Positions 20,480-31,221 of a stretch of 64,000 nt of DNA are shown here, in pieces. Each line of letters starts with the position of its first letter. Within the stretch, counting starts at the first letter, position 1. Origin of the DNA: Prochlorococcus sp. AG-442-N17. Its GTDB lineage: Bacteria > Cyanobacteriota > Cyanobacteriia > PCC-6307 > Cyanobiaceae. Under the pieces are notes generated by a model that was not told where the DNA came from, ran no database searches, and saw only the letters and a program-made list of their open reading frames with translations. A program made the position numbers and the translations under genes. Location: NCBI GenBank assembly GCA_003212375.1, contig QCPY01000001.1:176512-240511 (forward strand). Reading direction: 5' to 3'.

Positions 20480-20746
20480 ATGAAACCTTTTTTATTTTTG
20501 TTATTTTTGTTTTCCAACTGCTTATACCCTGTTTTTAGCCAATCTAACTTGTTAGAAAGTGTAAAAAAGAATCCAAACGAATCTAAGAATTTATGTAATA
20601 AGTTTAGAGAGTTAAACTCGAAAGGTATTTCAGCTAGTTCAGATAAAGCTATAGAGTATGTATCAAACAAAAAAAAGTTAACCCCCGTTAACGCAGAAAT
20701 CTTTTCTATTTACGTAATTGGGCTGCACTGTCCAGACATTATCTAA
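20480..20746 (+). CDS. Small secreted protein of unknown function
   Basis: This 88-residue protein has a clear signal peptide (KPF LFLLFLFSNCLYPVFSQS, residues 2-22, cleavage probably after FSQS). The mature part has about 66 residues with two Cys (one in KNLCNKF, one in LHCPDII near the end), which could form a disulfide. It ends 7 bp before the CocE-type hydrolase gene, so the two may be co-expressed. I do not recognise a family. The reading frame is convincing because of the signal peptide and tight spacing. Confidence 0.6.
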   Translation: MKPFLFLLFLFSNCLYPVFSQSNLLESVKKNPNESKNLCNKFRELNSKGISASSDKAIEYVSNKKKLTPVNAEIFSIYVIGLHCPDII

Positions 20747-20753
20747 AGCCTAA

Positions 20754-22328
20754 ATGTCAGGTTCAAGATGGTTTGACAAGTCTCTATCACTCAGAGATGG
20801 AGTAAGACTCGTATCAAGGATTTGGTTGCCTAATGGTAATGGACCATGGCCTGCATTATTAATGAGACAACCTTATGGCAGGGAAATAGCTTCAACTATT
20901 ACCTATTCTCACCCTGAATGGTGGGCTTCCAAAGGATATATGGTAATAATTCAAGATGTTAGAGGCATGGGTTCTTCTGAAGGATTTTTTAACGGTTTTT
21001 CTCAAGAAGCCCGCGATAGTTCAGAAACGCATGAATGGGTAAGGTCTCTAAAAGAATGTAATGGGAAACTTGGTTTATATGGTTTTTCATATCAAGGATT
21101 TACTCAACTAACTGGTGAATTAAATTCAAAGCCGCCCGATTGTTTATCTCCAGCAATGACTGGGATGAATATTAAGGATCATTGGTGCTCAGATGGAGGA
21201 GCATTTTGGTGGCATAACAATATTGCATGGGGACTTCAACTCGCAGCACTAAAAATGAAAAGAGAAAATAATTTTTTTAAGTGGGAGAATATAAGATTAG
21301 CCTTAGAAAATAAAAGTTATTTAAGGGAAGGAATTGATATTTTAAAAAAATATGATCCTAATAGCTTTGTTTTGGAATGGCATAAAAATTTAATTAATGC
21401 TAGCCCCTTTGAAGAATTTAAGCCAATTTCAACATGGATTAAACAACCAATGTTAATTATTGGAGGACTATGGGATCCACATTTAAAAGGTGCCTTTGAT
21501 CTTTATAAAAAATCTAAAGAGGCTGGAGGAAGTCCAGAGATTATTATTGGGAATGCGACACATCTAAATTGGTGGGAGAGTTCACAAGAATCTTTATTAA
21601 AATTTTTTGATAAACATTTAAAATCAGATGAAAAATATAATGCTAAGAATTTAAAAGGTGAGAAAAAAATATGGAATATTTCATTAAATAAATGGGAAGA
21701 ATTAGATAATAAATTTCACCCTGAATTTATTTTTGGACTCAAAAGCGATGGTACAGCAAATGTAGATATTGAAGATGGAAGTCTGACAATAAATTCAAGA
21801 GGATCAGGATGGTTCACAATTATTAATGACCCATGGAGACCTGCTCCATCTGACGGAGGTCATTTAGGTCCAAATCCAGGAAAGTTTAATAGAGTTATTA
21901 TTGATAAACGCTTGGATGTAGGTGTTTTTCAAACCAATTCTTTTGAAGAAGATCAATATTTAAAAGGAGTTCCCACATTAGAAATCCCAGTAAAAAGTGA
22001 TCAGCCCAATTTCGATATCTGCCTTGCTCTATCTTTAGTTGAAGAAGGTAATGAGAAGGTGAATCAATTTTCAACTGGATTCTTAAGGGTTAAAAACTCC
22101 AAAATTAATGAAGAATGCATTTATCAAATTTTAATGCAGCCAACAAATATTTGTTTGCTTAAAGGTAGCAAGCTTCGCCTATCTATATCTGCGGCAGCTT
22201 ATCCCGCTATTGGAGTTAATCCTGGATTTGGGGAGGGGAATATTGGTGCACCTTCAGCAAATCATAGAATTATTACTCTAAGTTTTATCCTCAATAAAAC
22301 ATTTATGAAAATGACTTCTTTTTTTTAA
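20754..22328 (+). CDS. CocE/NonD-family (S15-type) hydrolase
   Basis: This 524-residue protein matches X-Pro dipeptidyl-peptidase/cocaine-esterase-like serine hydrolases. The nucleophile Ser is in YGFSYQGF (about residues 113-120), a likely Asp in LIIGGLWDPH and a likely His in NATHLNWW. The C-terminal galactose-binding-like beta domain (about 330-520) is present (SGWFTIINDPWRPAPS, SAAAYPAIGVNPG). No signal peptide is seen. The natural substrate is unknown; acylated amino acids, esters or peptides are family possibilities. Confidence 0.85.
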   Translation: MSGSRWFDKSLSLRDGVRLVSRIWLPNGNGPWPALLMRQPYGREIASTITYSHPEWWASKGYMVIIQDVRGMGSSEGFFNGFSQEARDSSETHEWVRSLKECNGKLGLYGFSYQGFTQLTGELNSKPPDCLSPAMTGMNIKDHWCSDGGAFWWHNNIAWGLQLAALKMKRENNFFKWENIRLALENKSYLREGIDILKKYDPNSFVLEWHKNLINASPFEEFKPISTWIKQPMLIIGGLWDPHLKGAFDLYKKSKEAGGSPEIIIGNATHLNWWESSQESLLKFFDKHLKSDEKYNAKNLKGEKKIWNISLNKWEELDNKFHPEFIFGLKSDGTANVDIEDGSLTINSRGSGWFTIINDPWRPAPSDGGHLGPNPGKFNRVIIDKRLDVGVFQTNSFEEDQYLKGVPTLEIPVKSDQPNFDICLALSLVEEGNEKVNQFSTGFLRVKNSKINEECIYQILMQPTNICLLKGSKLRLSISAAAYPAIGVNPGFGEGNIGAPSANHRIITLSFILNKTFMKMTSFF

Positions 22329-22387
22329 TAAATAATTATTTTTTTGGTTAATAATTTGATAGTATTAATCCTTAATATCAACCAGTC

Positions 22388-24652
22388 ATGATCGAGACAA
22401 TTCAAGCGGACTGGATTAAATCAGAAGCTATCAACCTAGAAAATTGTTGCAATGATAATCCATTAAAAATATTAGGTCCTCATTTTTATAAAGAGCAATG
22501 GGTAATTAGGGTATGGATGCCTGAAGCGGATGACGTTTTAATAAATTTTAAAAATAATACCTATAAGGCGAAAAGCATAAACCATAAATGGCTTTTTGAA
22601 GCAATCCTGCCTGAAAATCCAAAATTTAATTACGAAATAAATGTTTCACGAGGAGGGATCACACATTCACAATATGACCCCTGGTCATATAGAGAAGAGT
22701 GGATGGGAGAAGTTGATAGGCATCTTTTTGCAGAAGGTAATCATCATCATATTTGGGAAAAAATGGGAGCACATCTCATTGAAGAAAAGCATCAAAAAGG
22801 AGTTATGTTCTGCATTTGGGCTCCAAATGCAAAATCAATCTCGATAATTGGAGATATAAATTCTTGGGATGGAAGACATCATCCAATGCAAAAAAGATTA
22901 GGGGGAATTTGGGAACTATTCATGCCAACAATGGAAGAGGGAGACACATATAAATATGAAATAAGAACACAACAAGGTCATATTTATGAGAAAGCTGATC
23001 CATATGGTTTCCTTCATGAAATCAGACCTCAAAATGGTTCAGTAGTTTCAAAATTGAAAAACTTTAATTGGAATGATAGTTCTTGGATTTCAAATAGAGA
23101 TTCCTCTAGTCAAATTAACAAGCCAATTTCAGTTTATGAAATGCATTTAGGAAGTTGGCTCCATGAATCAACAGATAATAAATATCTGGAGGACAATGGT
23201 GAACCAAGAGACCCAGTACCTGCAGCCGATTTAAAACCTGGAACACGATTATTAACTTATCCAGAATTAACCAAGAAACTAATCCCTTACGTAAAAGAAA
23301 GAGGATTTACTCATATTGAACTAATGCCAATATCTGAACATCCTTTCGATGGTTCATGGGGATACCAAGTTACAGGCTGGTATGCACCAACAAGTAGATT
23401 TGGCACCCCAAATGAATTTAGAGAGTTTGTAAATAAATGTCATGAAGAGGGCATAGGCGTAATTCTTGATTGGGTGCCCGGTCATTTTCCAAAAGATAAG
23501 CATGGTTTAGCATTTTTTGATGGCTGCCATCTTTATGAGCATGGAGATTCTCGTATTGGTGAACACAAAGAATGGGGAACCCTAATATTTAATTACAGCA
23601 GAAACGAAGTAAGAAATTTCTTAGTAGCAAATCTCGTTTATTGGTTTGAAGAGTTTCATATTGATGGCATAAGAGTAGATGCTGTAGCCTCCATGCTTTA
23701 CAGAGATTATCTACGTCCTGATGGAGAATGGATACCTAATGAAAATGGTGGGAATGAAAATATAGAGGCCGTTAAATTTCTTCAACAGGCTAATCATGTA
23801 CTCTTTCAACACTTTCCAGGTGCACTTTCTATCGCTGAAGAATCAACAACTTGGCCAATGGTAACCAAACCAACTGACATGGGAGGGTTAGGGTTTAACT
23901 TGAAATGGAATATGGGATGGATGCACGACATGCTTGATTATTTTGAAATAGATCCATGGTTTAGGCAATTCCATCAAAATAGTGTGACTTTCTCAATTAC
24001 ATATAACTATACAGAGAACTTTATGCTTGCACTTAGTCATGATGAGGTTGTCCATGGTAAAAGTCATCTTTTGCATAAAATGCCTGGCGATGATTGGAAG
24101 AAATATGCAAATACTCGAGCATTACTAACTTATATGTGGACCCACCCTGGTAAAAAAACAATATTTATGGGAATGGAATTTGGGCAAAGACAAGAATGGA
24201 ATGTTTGGGATGATCTGCAATGGGAGTTACTAGAATTTGAGCCACATAAAGGTATCAGAAACTTGATTGATGACCTAAACGTTCTTTATAAAAATGAAGC
24301 TGCATTGTGGAAAAATGACTTTGATCCTTATGGATTCCAATGGATAGATTGTAATGACAAATCTAATTCGGTTATAAGTTTCATGAGAAGAGAAAACGAA
24401 ACCAATGAGTGGCTTGTTGTTGTTGCTAACTTTACACCTAATACTCATGGGTCATACAAAGTAGGTGTTCCTGTGGAAGGATTCTATAAAGAAATATTTA
24501 ATTCAGATGGCTCTAGATACGGGGGCAGTAACAAAGGAAATATGGGGGGTAAAGAAACTATAAATTACAATATTCATGATTATCAAAATGCCCTAGAACT
24601 TGCTTTGCCCCCATTAAGCGTGAGTATATTCAAACATCAATCAAAAAAATAA
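22388..24652 (+). CDS. glgB: 1,4-alpha-glucan branching enzyme
   Basis: This 754-residue GH13 enzyme introduces alpha-1,6 branches into glycogen. Domains are an N-terminal CBM48-like repeat region (about residues 1-220), the catalytic barrel (about 260-630) and a C-terminal beta domain. Catalytic elements are DWVPGHFP, the nucleophile Asp in [12 protein letters not shown], the acid/base Glu in [10 protein letters not shown], and [10 protein letters not shown]. Length is as expected for cyanobacterial GlgB. No other glg gene is adjacent. Confidence 0.96.
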   Translation: MIETIQADWIKSEAINLENCCNDNPLKILGPHFYKEQWVIRVWMPEADDVLINFKNNTYKAKSINHKWLFEAILPENPKFNYEINVSRGGITHSQYDPWSYREEWMGEVDRHLFAEGNHHHIWEKMGAHLIEEKHQKGVMFCIWAPNAKSISIIGDINSWDGRHHPMQKRLGGIWELFMPTMEEGDTYKYEIRTQQGHIYEKADPYGFLHEIRPQNGSVVSKLKNFNWNDSSWISNRDSSSQINKPISVYEMHLGSWLHESTDNKYLEDNGEPRDPVPAADLKPGTRLLTYPELTKKLIPYVKERGFTHIELMPISEHPFDGSWGYQVTGWYAPTSRFGTPNEFREFVNKCHEEGIGVILDWVPGHFPKDKHGLAFFDGCHLYEHGDSRIGEHKEWGTLIFNYSRNEVRNFLVANLVYWFEEFHIDGIRVDAVASMLYRDYLRPDGEWIPNENGGNENIEAVKFLQQANHVLFQHFPGALSIAEESTTWPMVTKPTDMGGLGFNLKWNMGWMHDMLDYFEIDPWFRQFHQNSVTFSITYNYTENFMLALSHDEVVHGKSHLLHKMPGDDWKKYANTRALLTYMWTHPGKKTIFMGMEFGQRQEWNVWDDLQWELLEFEPHKGIRNLIDDLNVLYKNEAALWKNDFDPYGFQWIDCNDKSNSVISFMRRENETNEWLVVVANFTPNTHGSYKVGVPVEGFYKEIFNSDGSRYGGSNKGNMGGKETINYNIHDYQNALELALPPLSVSIFKHQSKK

Positions 24653-24767
24653 GAGGGGTCATTTAACCTAGTGCTTCATATAAATGTTCATATAACGCTT
24701 TTGCTCTGCTTTACATTGTAAGATTTTTAAGTTGGATTTTAATTTTTTTTAAATCTCGAATTGAAAA

Positions 24768-25808
24768 ATGGGTCAAGATTTACCACTACTACTTTCTGCC
24801 GCATTAGGTAAAAAAGTAAATAGGCCTCCAGTATGGATGATGCGGCAAGCAGGAAGATATATGAAAATCTATAGAGATTTAAGGGAGCGTTACCCAAGCT
24901 TTAGAGAGAGGTCTGAAAATCCAGAACTATCATATGAGATTTCAATGCAGCCTTTTCATGCTTTCAAACCGGATGGTGTGATCCTTTTTTCAGATATTCT
25001 CACTCCTCTTCCAGGGATGGGCATAAATTTTGAAATAATAGAAAGTAAAGGTCCAATTATTGAGGACCCAATAAGAACTCTTAATCAGGTAGAAAATTTA
25101 AGAGAATTAAATCCAAGCGAGAGTTTAAGCTTTGTTGGGCAAGTTCTTTCTTCACTAAAAAAAGATGTGAATAATGAGGCAACTGTTTTAGGTTTTGTTG
25201 GCGCCCCTTGGACACTTGCTGCATATGTAGTTGAAGGTAAAAGCAGTAAAAATTATTCCTTAATAAAATCAATGGCTTTTAATGAACCAGATTTACTTCA
25301 TAAACTTCTTGATCACTTTGCAAAATCTATTGGTGAATATCTTAAATATCAAATAAGATCTGGAGCGCAAGTAGTACAAATTTTTGATTCATGGGCAGGC
25401 CAACTAAGCCCACAAGATTATGATATCTTTGCTGGGCCGTATCAAAAAAAAGTTGTTGAAATTGTAAAAGCGGAATACCCTGAAACACCAATAATTCTTT
25501 ACATTTCAGGAAGTGCTGGAGTACTTGAAAGAATGGCAAAAACTGGGGTAGATATAATTTCTTTAGACTGGACAGTAGATATTGAAGAGGCTTGTAAAAG
25601 AATCCCCAGGGGGATTGGAATTCAAGGTAATGTAGACCCTGGCATTTTATTCGGAAACAAAGAATCAATCAAAGAAAGAATAGATAATACTTTCAATAAA
25701 ATTAAAGACAGGAAATATATTCTTAATTTGGGTCATGGGATTTTACCTGGGACTCCAGAAGAAAATGCTCAAACATTTTTTGAACATGGGAAAAAACTCA
25801 CTTACTAG
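24768..25808 (+). CDS. hemE: Uroporphyrinogen decarboxylase
   Basis: This 346-residue enzyme converts uroporphyrinogen III to coproporphyrinogen III in the haem and chlorophyll pathway. The N-terminal signature [12 protein letters not shown] (about residues 21-32) with its substrate-binding Arg residues is intact, as are FSDILTPL and [13 protein letters not shown] spacer of 115 bp separates it from glgB. The next gene starts 8 bp after it, suggesting co-transcription. Confidence 0.96.
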   Translation: MGQDLPLLLSAALGKKVNRPPVWMMRQAGRYMKIYRDLRERYPSFRERSENPELSYEISMQPFHAFKPDGVILFSDILTPLPGMGINFEIIESKGPIIEDPIRTLNQVENLRELNPSESLSFVGQVLSSLKKDVNNEATVLGFVGAPWTLAAYVVEGKSSKNYSLIKSMAFNEPDLLHKLLDHFAKSIGEYLKYQIRSGAQVVQIFDSWAGQLSPQDYDIFAGPYQKKVVEIVKAEYPETPIILYISGSAGVLERMAKTGVDIISLDWTVDIEEACKRIPRGIGIQGNVDPGILFGNKESIKERIDNTFNKIKDRKYILNLGHGILPGTPEENAQTFFEHGKKLTY

Positions 25809-25816
25809 TCAAAGTC

Positions 25817-26800
25817 TTGGCATATAAAAACTTATTAATAACAGGAGCTAATGGATGTGTTGGCCAATATTTAGTTGATTGGTTTTTGAAAAACACAAAA
25901 TTCAGGCTTTATCTCATGGTAAGAGACAAAAGTAAGTTACCAATTTCTGTTCAAGAAAATAAAAAAGTCAAGTTAATGGTGTGCGATATCAGGGAATCAA
26001 ATAGGTATAAAAAGGAAATTAGTCAAATTAATTACCTAATACATACTGCTACAGCTTGGGGAGATCCAAAAAGAGCCTATGAAGTAAATATTAAAGCTTT
26101 TGAAGAATTACTAGAAATGCTTGATATTGAGAAGTTAGAAAAGATTATTTATTTTTCAACAGCTAGTATTCTTGATACCCAAACAGAATTAATGAGGGAA
26201 TCATTGATTTATGGAACAGAGTACATTCAAACAAAATATAAATGTTTCCAGAGATTAAGAGAAAGCTCATTTGCAGAAAAAACATTCGCTGTTTTCCCTA
26301 CTTTGGTTTTTGGAGGAGATCTTGGAAAAAAAAGTAAATATCCTGTGAGTTATTTAACTAGTGGATTGAAAGAAATTGGGAAATGGCTTTGGTTAGCAAG
26401 ATTTTTAAAACTCGATTCTAAATTTCACTTTATACACGCAAATGATATCGCCCAGATTTGCGGGTTTCTAATTAAAAATCATAAAGAAAAGCAATACAAA
26501 GGCTTTAGAAAATTTGTATTAGGTCAAAAATTCATTTCAATTGATGATGCCATAATTACAATGTTAAAAAGACATAATATGAGGCGATTTTTTGCGATAC
26601 CGCTTACAAAAAAAATTCTAAAAATATTATTAAGAATTCTCCCCATCCAAACTACTCCTTGGGATAGCTTCAGTATCAAAAAATATGACTTTAATCATGT
26701 CCCCATCACTAGTCCTGAGACTTTCAAACTTAAAAGTTATGCTAAGTCACTGAATGATATTTTAAGGTTATCAAAGTTACCAAGCTGTAATAACAATTAA
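25817..26800 (+). CDS. NAD-dependent epimerase/dehydratase family protein
   Basis: This 327-residue extended-SDR protein has an N-terminal dinucleotide-binding loop [17 protein letters not shown] (residues 6-22). A candidate Ser-Tyr-Lys set is STASI with [11 protein letters not shown]; the YxxxK motif is best read as YIQTK. It starts with TTG at 25817; no in-frame ATG lies early enough to keep the Rossmann loop. The hemE neighbour is 8 bp upstream, so it could act on a porphyrin or chlorophyll-related process, but this is only context. The substrate is unknown. Confidence 0.75.
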   Translation: MAYKNLLITGANGCVGQYLVDWFLKNTKFRLYLMVRDKSKLPISVQENKKVKLMVCDIRESNRYKKEISQINYLIHTATAWGDPKRAYEVNIKAFEELLEMLDIEKLEKIIYFSTASILDTQTELMRESLIYGTEYIQTKYKCFQRLRESSFAEKTFAVFPTLVFGGDLGKKSKYPVSYLTSGLKEIGKWLWLARFLKLDSKFHFIHANDIAQICGFLIKNHKEKQYKGFRKFVLGQKFISIDDAIITMLKRHNMRRFFAIPLTKKILKILLRILPIQTTPWDSFSIKKYDFNHVPITSPETFKLKSYAKSLNDILRLSKLPSCNNN

Positions 26801-26861
26801 AATTCTCGCAGTTAGGTTACCAAAGCCTTGTAATATATGTAGAAAAGCTAATTTTTTTATT

Positions 26862-27212
26862 ATGTTACGTTCAATCTTTGCAGGGTTATTTGCAATAGTT
26901 TTAACTCTAGGTCTAGGTATTTCATCAGTTTCAGCTAAGACTGTTGAAGTAAAACTCGGAACGGATGCTGGAATGCTTGCATTTGAACCAAGTACAGTAA
27001 CCATAAGTGCTGGTGATACAGTTAAATTCGTCAATAATAAACTTGCCCCTCACAATGCTGTTTTTGATGGGCATGAGGAATTAAGTCATGCGGACCTAGC
27101 TTTTGCTCCAGGAGAGTCTTGGGAAGAAACATTTGATACTGCTGGAACTTTTGATTACTATTGCGAGCCACACAGAGGCGCTGGAATGGTAGGTAAAGTT
27201 ATTGTTGAATAA
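26862..27212 (+). CDS. petE: Plastocyanin
   Basis: This 116-residue thylakoid-lumen copper protein carries electrons from cytochrome b6f to photosystem I. A signal peptide (about residues 1-25, ending SVSA) precedes a mature type 1 copper fold. All four copper ligands are visible: His in APHNAVFD, then Cys, His and Met in [11 protein letters not shown]. Length and layout are normal. A plausible -10 element (TAATAT) lies within the 60 bp upstream. Confidence 0.97.
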   Translation: MLRSIFAGLFAIVLTLGLGISSVSAKTVEVKLGTDAGMLAFEPSTVTISAGDTVKFVNNKLAPHNAVFDGHEELSHADLAFAPGESWEETFDTAGTFDYYCEPHRGAGMVGKVIVE

Positions 27213-27276
27213 ATCTTCTAAATAGTTATACACCCTTTTTGACTTAATATTGATTACGGTCAAATTCAAATTTTGA

Positions 27277-29862
27277 ATGATGAAAATAGTTCCAAGCGAA
27301 TTCTCAAATTCTGCTTGGGACTGTTTTATTTTTGCCAAAGAAATTGCTTATAAAAATTACCAACAAAACGTTGACTCTGATAATTTATTATTAGCTCTCA
27401 TAAAAGAGGACAATATTACAAAAAATATTTTAAAAAAAAATAATGTGAATCTAAAAGATCTTGAGGGGAAAATAATTTCTTCATTAAATGCGAAGGCAAA
27501 AATGAAAAATAAACAAGATAATTTATATATTGGTGAGACTCTTCACAAAATATTTTTGAAGGCGAATGATATTAAAAATACTTTAAATGATGTAGTGATA
27601 TCAACAGAACATTTAGTTTACGGTTTCACTTATGATGATAATTATAGATTTCAAATTTTAAATCAAAAAGGTATTCCAGAATTTCTTGAAATTATAAAGA
27701 AAATGAAGTCAGATCCGGCAGTAAAAAATGAATTTAATAGTTCTAATGAGTCTTTAGAAAAATATGGTATTGATCTAACTCAATCTGCAAGAGATGGGAT
27801 TTTAGACCCAGTTATTGGTAGGGAGGAGGAGATTAGAAGAACAATTCAAATATTGAGTAGAAGAACAAAAAATAATCCTGTTCTTATTGGAGAACCTGGG
27901 GTTGGCAAAACAGCCATTGTAGAAGGGTTAGCTCAAAGAATTATTAATGGCGATGTACCTACTGCGCTACAAGATAGGAAACTAATTTCATTAGATATGG
28001 GTTCACTTTTAGCTGGAGCAAAATATCGTGGAGAATTTGAAGAAAGAATAAAAAATATTCTAAAGAAAGTGAAAGAATCAGACGGTAAGATTATTCTTTT
28101 TATTGATGAAATTCATACGGTAGTTGGTGCAGGCGCTAGTGGAGGTTCTTTAGATGCAAGCAACCTATTAAAACCAATGCTTGCGAGAGGAGAACTTAGA
28201 TGTATTGGTGCTACAACTATTAATGAACATAAACAAAATATAGAAAAAGATCCTGCTTTAGAACGAAGATTTCAAAAGATAAAAGTTGATGCTCCTTCAA
28301 TAGATGATACTGTATCAATTTTAAGAGGATTGAGAGAAAGATACGAAGTCCATCATAGTGTGAGAATTTCTGATAATGCTTTAGTTGCTGCTGCAACCCT
28401 TAGCGAAAGATATATTAACGATAGATTTCTTCCTGACAAAGCAATAGATCTAATCGATGAAGCAGCCTCAAGATTAAATATGGTCATAACTTCCAAACCT
28501 GAAGAAATTGATGAAATTGATCGAAAAGTTCTACAGTTTGAGATGGAAAAATTATCTTTAAAAAGAGAAACTGATGATTTTTCTATAGAAAGATTAAAAA
28601 AAATCAATAATGAACTTATATCCCTTAAAGATAAACAGGCAGAATTAGGCGCTCAATGGAAAAAAGAAAAAGATGAAATTGATGAGATTAGCACCATAAA
28701 AGAAGAAATTGAATCTGTTCAATTGCAAATAGATCAAGCCAAAAGGAGTTTTGACCTCAACAAAGCAGCAGAATTAGAATTTGGAACTTTAAATTCTTTG
28801 CAAAAAAAATTGAAAGAAAAAAGTGAGTCTCTAGTAAATTCCCAAAAAAATGGTGATACAAGTCTCTTAAGACAAGAGGTAACTTTTGATGATATTGCAG
28901 AAGTTGTCTCAAAGTGGACCTCTATTCCAGTACAGAACTTAAACCAGTCAGAAAAAGATAAACTCTTGAGCCTCGAGTCAATCCTTAAAGAAAAAATTAT
29001 TGGTCAAGATAGTGCAATTAGGGCTGTTACAGATTCCATTAAGAGATCAAGGACTGGTCTAAATGATCCAAGCAAGCCATTAGCCAGTTTTCTCTTTTTA
29101 GGTCCAACTGGTGTTGGGAAAACAGAGCTAAGTAAAGTAACAGCCAAAATAATATTCGATTCAAATTCTTCAATTACAAGACTGGATATGTCTGAATATA
29201 TGGAAAAGCATTCGGTGAGCAAAATTATAGGTGCTCCTCCTGGATATTTAGGTTTCGAATCAGGCGGTCAACTAACTGAAGCTGTACGCAAAAATCCTTA
29301 TTCATTAATACTCCTAGATGAAATAGAGAAAGCTCACAAAGATATTTTAGATATTCTCTTACAGGTTCTTGATGATGGAATCATTACTGATGGTCAAGGT
29401 CGTACAATCAATTTCAAAAATTCAATCATTGTTCTCACAAGTAATTTAGGAAGTCAATCAATAAATGATTTATCAGTTAGAAAAGAAGATACAAATGAAA
29501 TTAAAAAAGTTGTAGATAATGAAATTAAAAAATTTTTCAAGCCTGAGTTTTTAAATCGACTTGATGAAATAGTTATTTTTAATAATTTAGAATTAAATGA
29601 CTTAAAAGAAATTGCAAAAATCCAACTTCAACATCTAGAAAAAAGACTTAACAAAAAAAACTTAAAATTCAAAATTTCAGATGAGGTAATCAACCAACTT
29701 GTCGAAAATAGTTTCGATCATGCTTATGGTGCGAGGCCTTTAAAAAGAATTATTCAAAAACAGATTGAGACAAAAATTTCAAATAATATATTAAATAATC
29801 ATTACATTAATAAAGACGAGATTAATATTAATATGCTTAATGGAGAGATAAATGTTGATTAA
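27277..29862 (+). CDS. clpB: ClpB-type AAA+ disaggregase (divergent copy)
   Basis: This 861-residue Hsp100 protein has an N-terminal Clp repeat domain (about 5-145), nucleotide-binding domain 1 (Walker [10 protein letters not shown] near 208), a coiled-coil middle domain (about 405-525) and nucleotide-binding domain 2 (Walker [10 protein letters not shown] near 612). All ATPase motifs and the pore-loop-type segments GAKYRGEFE and GPPGYLG-like GAPPGYLGF look intact. The N-terminal domain is more diverged from usual ClpB than the ATPase core. Cyanobacteria commonly carry two clpB genes; I think this is the second type, but the other is not in the window. ATG codons at 27277 and 27280 are both possible starts. 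Confidence 0.88.
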   Translation: MMKIVPSEFSNSAWDCFIFAKEIAYKNYQQNVDSDNLLLALIKEDNITKNILKKNNVNLKDLEGKIISSLNAKAKMKNKQDNLYIGETLHKIFLKANDIKNTLNDVVISTEHLVYGFTYDDNYRFQILNQKGIPEFLEIIKKMKSDPAVKNEFNSSNESLEKYGIDLTQSARDGILDPVIGREEEIRRTIQILSRRTKNNPVLIGEPGVGKTAIVEGLAQRIINGDVPTALQDRKLISLDMGSLLAGAKYRGEFEERIKNILKKVKESDGKIILFIDEIHTVVGAGASGGSLDASNLLKPMLARGELRCIGATTINEHKQNIEKDPALERRFQKIKVDAPSIDDTVSILRGLRERYEVHHSVRISDNALVAAATLSERYINDRFLPDKAIDLIDEAASRLNMVITSKPEEIDEIDRKVLQFEMEKLSLKRETDDFSIERLKKINNELISLKDKQAELGAQWKKEKDEIDEISTIKEEIESVQLQIDQAKRSFDLNKAAELEFGTLNSLQKKLKEKSESLVNSQKNGDTSLLRQEVTFDDIAEVVSKWTSIPVQNLNQSEKDKLLSLESILKEKIIGQDSAIRAVTDSIKRSRTGLNDPSKPLASFLFLGPTGVGKTELSKVTAKIIFDSNSSITRLDMSEYMEKHSVSKIIGAPPGYLGFESGGQLTEAVRKNPYSLILLDEIEKAHKDILDILLQVLDDGIITDGQGRTINFKNSIIVLTSNLGSQSINDLSVRKEDTNEIKKVVDNEIKKFFKPEFLNRLDEIVIFNNLELNDLKEIAKIQLQHLEKRLNKKNLKFKISDEVINQLVENSFDHAYGARPLKRIIQKQIETKISNNILNNHYINKDEININMLNGEINVD

Positions 29863-29911
29863 GAATCTAATTTAAAGAATTTTATAAGAATTGAAATTTA
29901 AAAACTTTAAT

Positions 29912-30385
29912 CTAAGATTTGAACCAATCAGGAATTTCCTTATAACTTGCTTTATTTGATTTATTTTCTTTTGATTCTGTTTTCCAACAACATGTTCTGC
30001 CCTTATCCTTTTCCTGCAAATATTCATTAGCCCATTTCCAAATCAATTTAGAAGTGAACTCCATTCCCACATTATCCATAATTCTCAGATCTAAAGCATC
30101 TAAGTCATGTAATTTTTCCCAATAATTCAACAAAGGATCATCTTTATTTACTAAAAAAGTATGATCAAATTGCTCCTTTAGTTTATTTTCTAGGGGCTTT
30201 AGACTTGAAAAATCAACAACAAAACCATTTAGGTCTAATTTTTTTGCAGTGAACCAAAAGGTGAATGATCTTGAATATCCATGAACAAATCTGCAGTGGC
30301 CTTCATGACGCCATTGCCTATGAGAACAGGGAAAATCCTCGTAGCTTTTACTGCATGAAAATTTCAAAGAATGAATACACATCAA
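29912..30385 (-). CDS. 6-pyruvoyl-tetrahydropterin synthase/QueD-family protein, divergent
   Basis: This 157-residue protein has the PTPS-family layout: a His/Cys-rich segment near residues 18-37 (EGHCRFVHGYSRSF), a GFVVDFSSLKPLE strand-helix and an FDHTFLV motif near 75. In QueD and PTPS the zinc site uses HGH followed by an aromatic; here the second His is Tyr (VHGYS), so zinc coordination or activity may differ. The usual C-terminal Cys/Glu segment is replaced by a basic tail. It may act in deazapurine or pterin metabolism, but the exact reaction is not assignable. It is divergent from hisIE over 59 bp. Confidence 0.7.
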   Translation of the reverse strand: MMCIHSLKFSCSKSYEDFPCSHRQWRHEGHCRFVHGYSRSFTFWFTAKKLDLNGFVVDFSSLKPLENKLKEQFDHTFLVNKDDPLLNYWEKLHDLDALDLRIMDNVGMEFTSKLIWKWANEYLQEKDKGRTCCWKTESKENKSNKASYKEIPDWFKS

Positions 30386-30444
30386 TTAACTGTTAGGATA
30401 ATTTTAATAAAACATATTGAGTAGGATTTAACATAACGAGCATA

Positions 30445-31110
30445 ATGACTTATTCAACTAATTTTTCGATAGAAGATCTACGCTTTGATAATTATGGATT
30501 AATCCCTGCAATAGCACAAGATTGGTTAGACGGATCAATCCTTATGCTTGCTTGGATGAATAAAGAATCCTTGAAAATGACGCTTGAAACAAAAAATGTA
30601 CATTACTGGAGCAGATCAAGATCAGAGATTTGGAGAAAAGGAGCGACAAGCGGCAGTACCCAAATTCTCAAGGGAATTAGATTTGATTGTGACAATGATG
30701 CTCTTGTTTTATCTATAGAACAGAATGGCTCAGGAGCATGCCATACAGGTGAAAAAAGTTGTTTTTTCAATGAAATAGATAATATTCTGATTAATAAAAA
30801 AGAAAAGAAAACCAATCCTTTTTCCAATATTTGCTCAGAATTATTTAATACTCTTTTGGAAAGATCAATCAATCCTTTAGAAAAAAGTTACACCAATCAT
30901 TTATTAACAAAAGGTAGTAATACTATCTTAAAAAAAATGGGAGAAGAAACTGCTGAATTTATTATGGCTTGCAAAGATAATGATAAAAATTCAATCTCAA
31001 ATGAAGCTGCCGATATTATATATCACCTTCAAGTTGCTTTGCTGTATAAGGGGGTCGAATGGAGAGATGTACTAACTATTCTTGAATCAAGAAGAAAAAA
31101 ACATAAATAA
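30445..31110 (+). CDS. hisIE: Phosphoribosyl-AMP cyclohydrolase / phosphoribosyl-ATP pyrophosphatase fusion
   Basis: This 221-residue bifunctional enzyme catalyses steps 2 and 3 of histidine synthesis. The N-terminal HisI domain (about 1-115) shows LMLAWMNKESL, HYWSRSRSEIWRKG and Cys in GACHTGEKSCF. The C-terminal HisE domain (about 125-221) shows KMGEETAEFIMA and NEAADIIYHL. The fusion is common in cyanobacteria. hisG lies elsewhere in this window at 46277-46924. Confidence 0.95.
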   Translation: MTYSTNFSIEDLRFDNYGLIPAIAQDWLDGSILMLAWMNKESLKMTLETKNVHYWSRSRSEIWRKGATSGSTQILKGIRFDCDNDALVLSIEQNGSGACHTGEKSCFFNEIDNILINKKEKKTNPFSNICSELFNTLLERSINPLEKSYTNHLLTKGSNTILKKMGEETAEFIMACKDNDKNSISNEAADIIYHLQVALLYKGVEWRDVLTILESRRKKHK

Positions 31111-31124
31111 TCAAATTAATAAAT

Positions 31125-31161
31125 ATTAATTAATTATTAATTAATTATTAATTAATTATTA
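31125..31161. repeat. A/T-only 11-bp tandem repeat upstream of sigma factor gene
   Basis: Three perfect head-to-tail copies of the 11-base unit ATTAATTAATT (31125-31157) are followed by a partial fourth copy (ATTA). They occupy the spacer between hisIE and the sigma factor gene, 61-97 bases before its GTG start. The unit length is close to one DNA helical turn, so the tract may be curved or may act as an upstream promoter element; this is inference. Confidence 0.8.
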
Positions 31162-31221
31162 CATGTATAGCTTATTAAGAAAATAACTATAAGTTGAATG
31201 TATTAACTAAAGGTGTAAATC

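Noticed and set aside
27264..27278. Inverted repeat ATTCAAA-T-TTTGAAT at the clpB start, possible CIRCE-like operator
   Set aside because: Arms are A-T rich, only 7 bp with a 1-nt centre, and do not match the CIRCE consensus; expected by chance in this genome.
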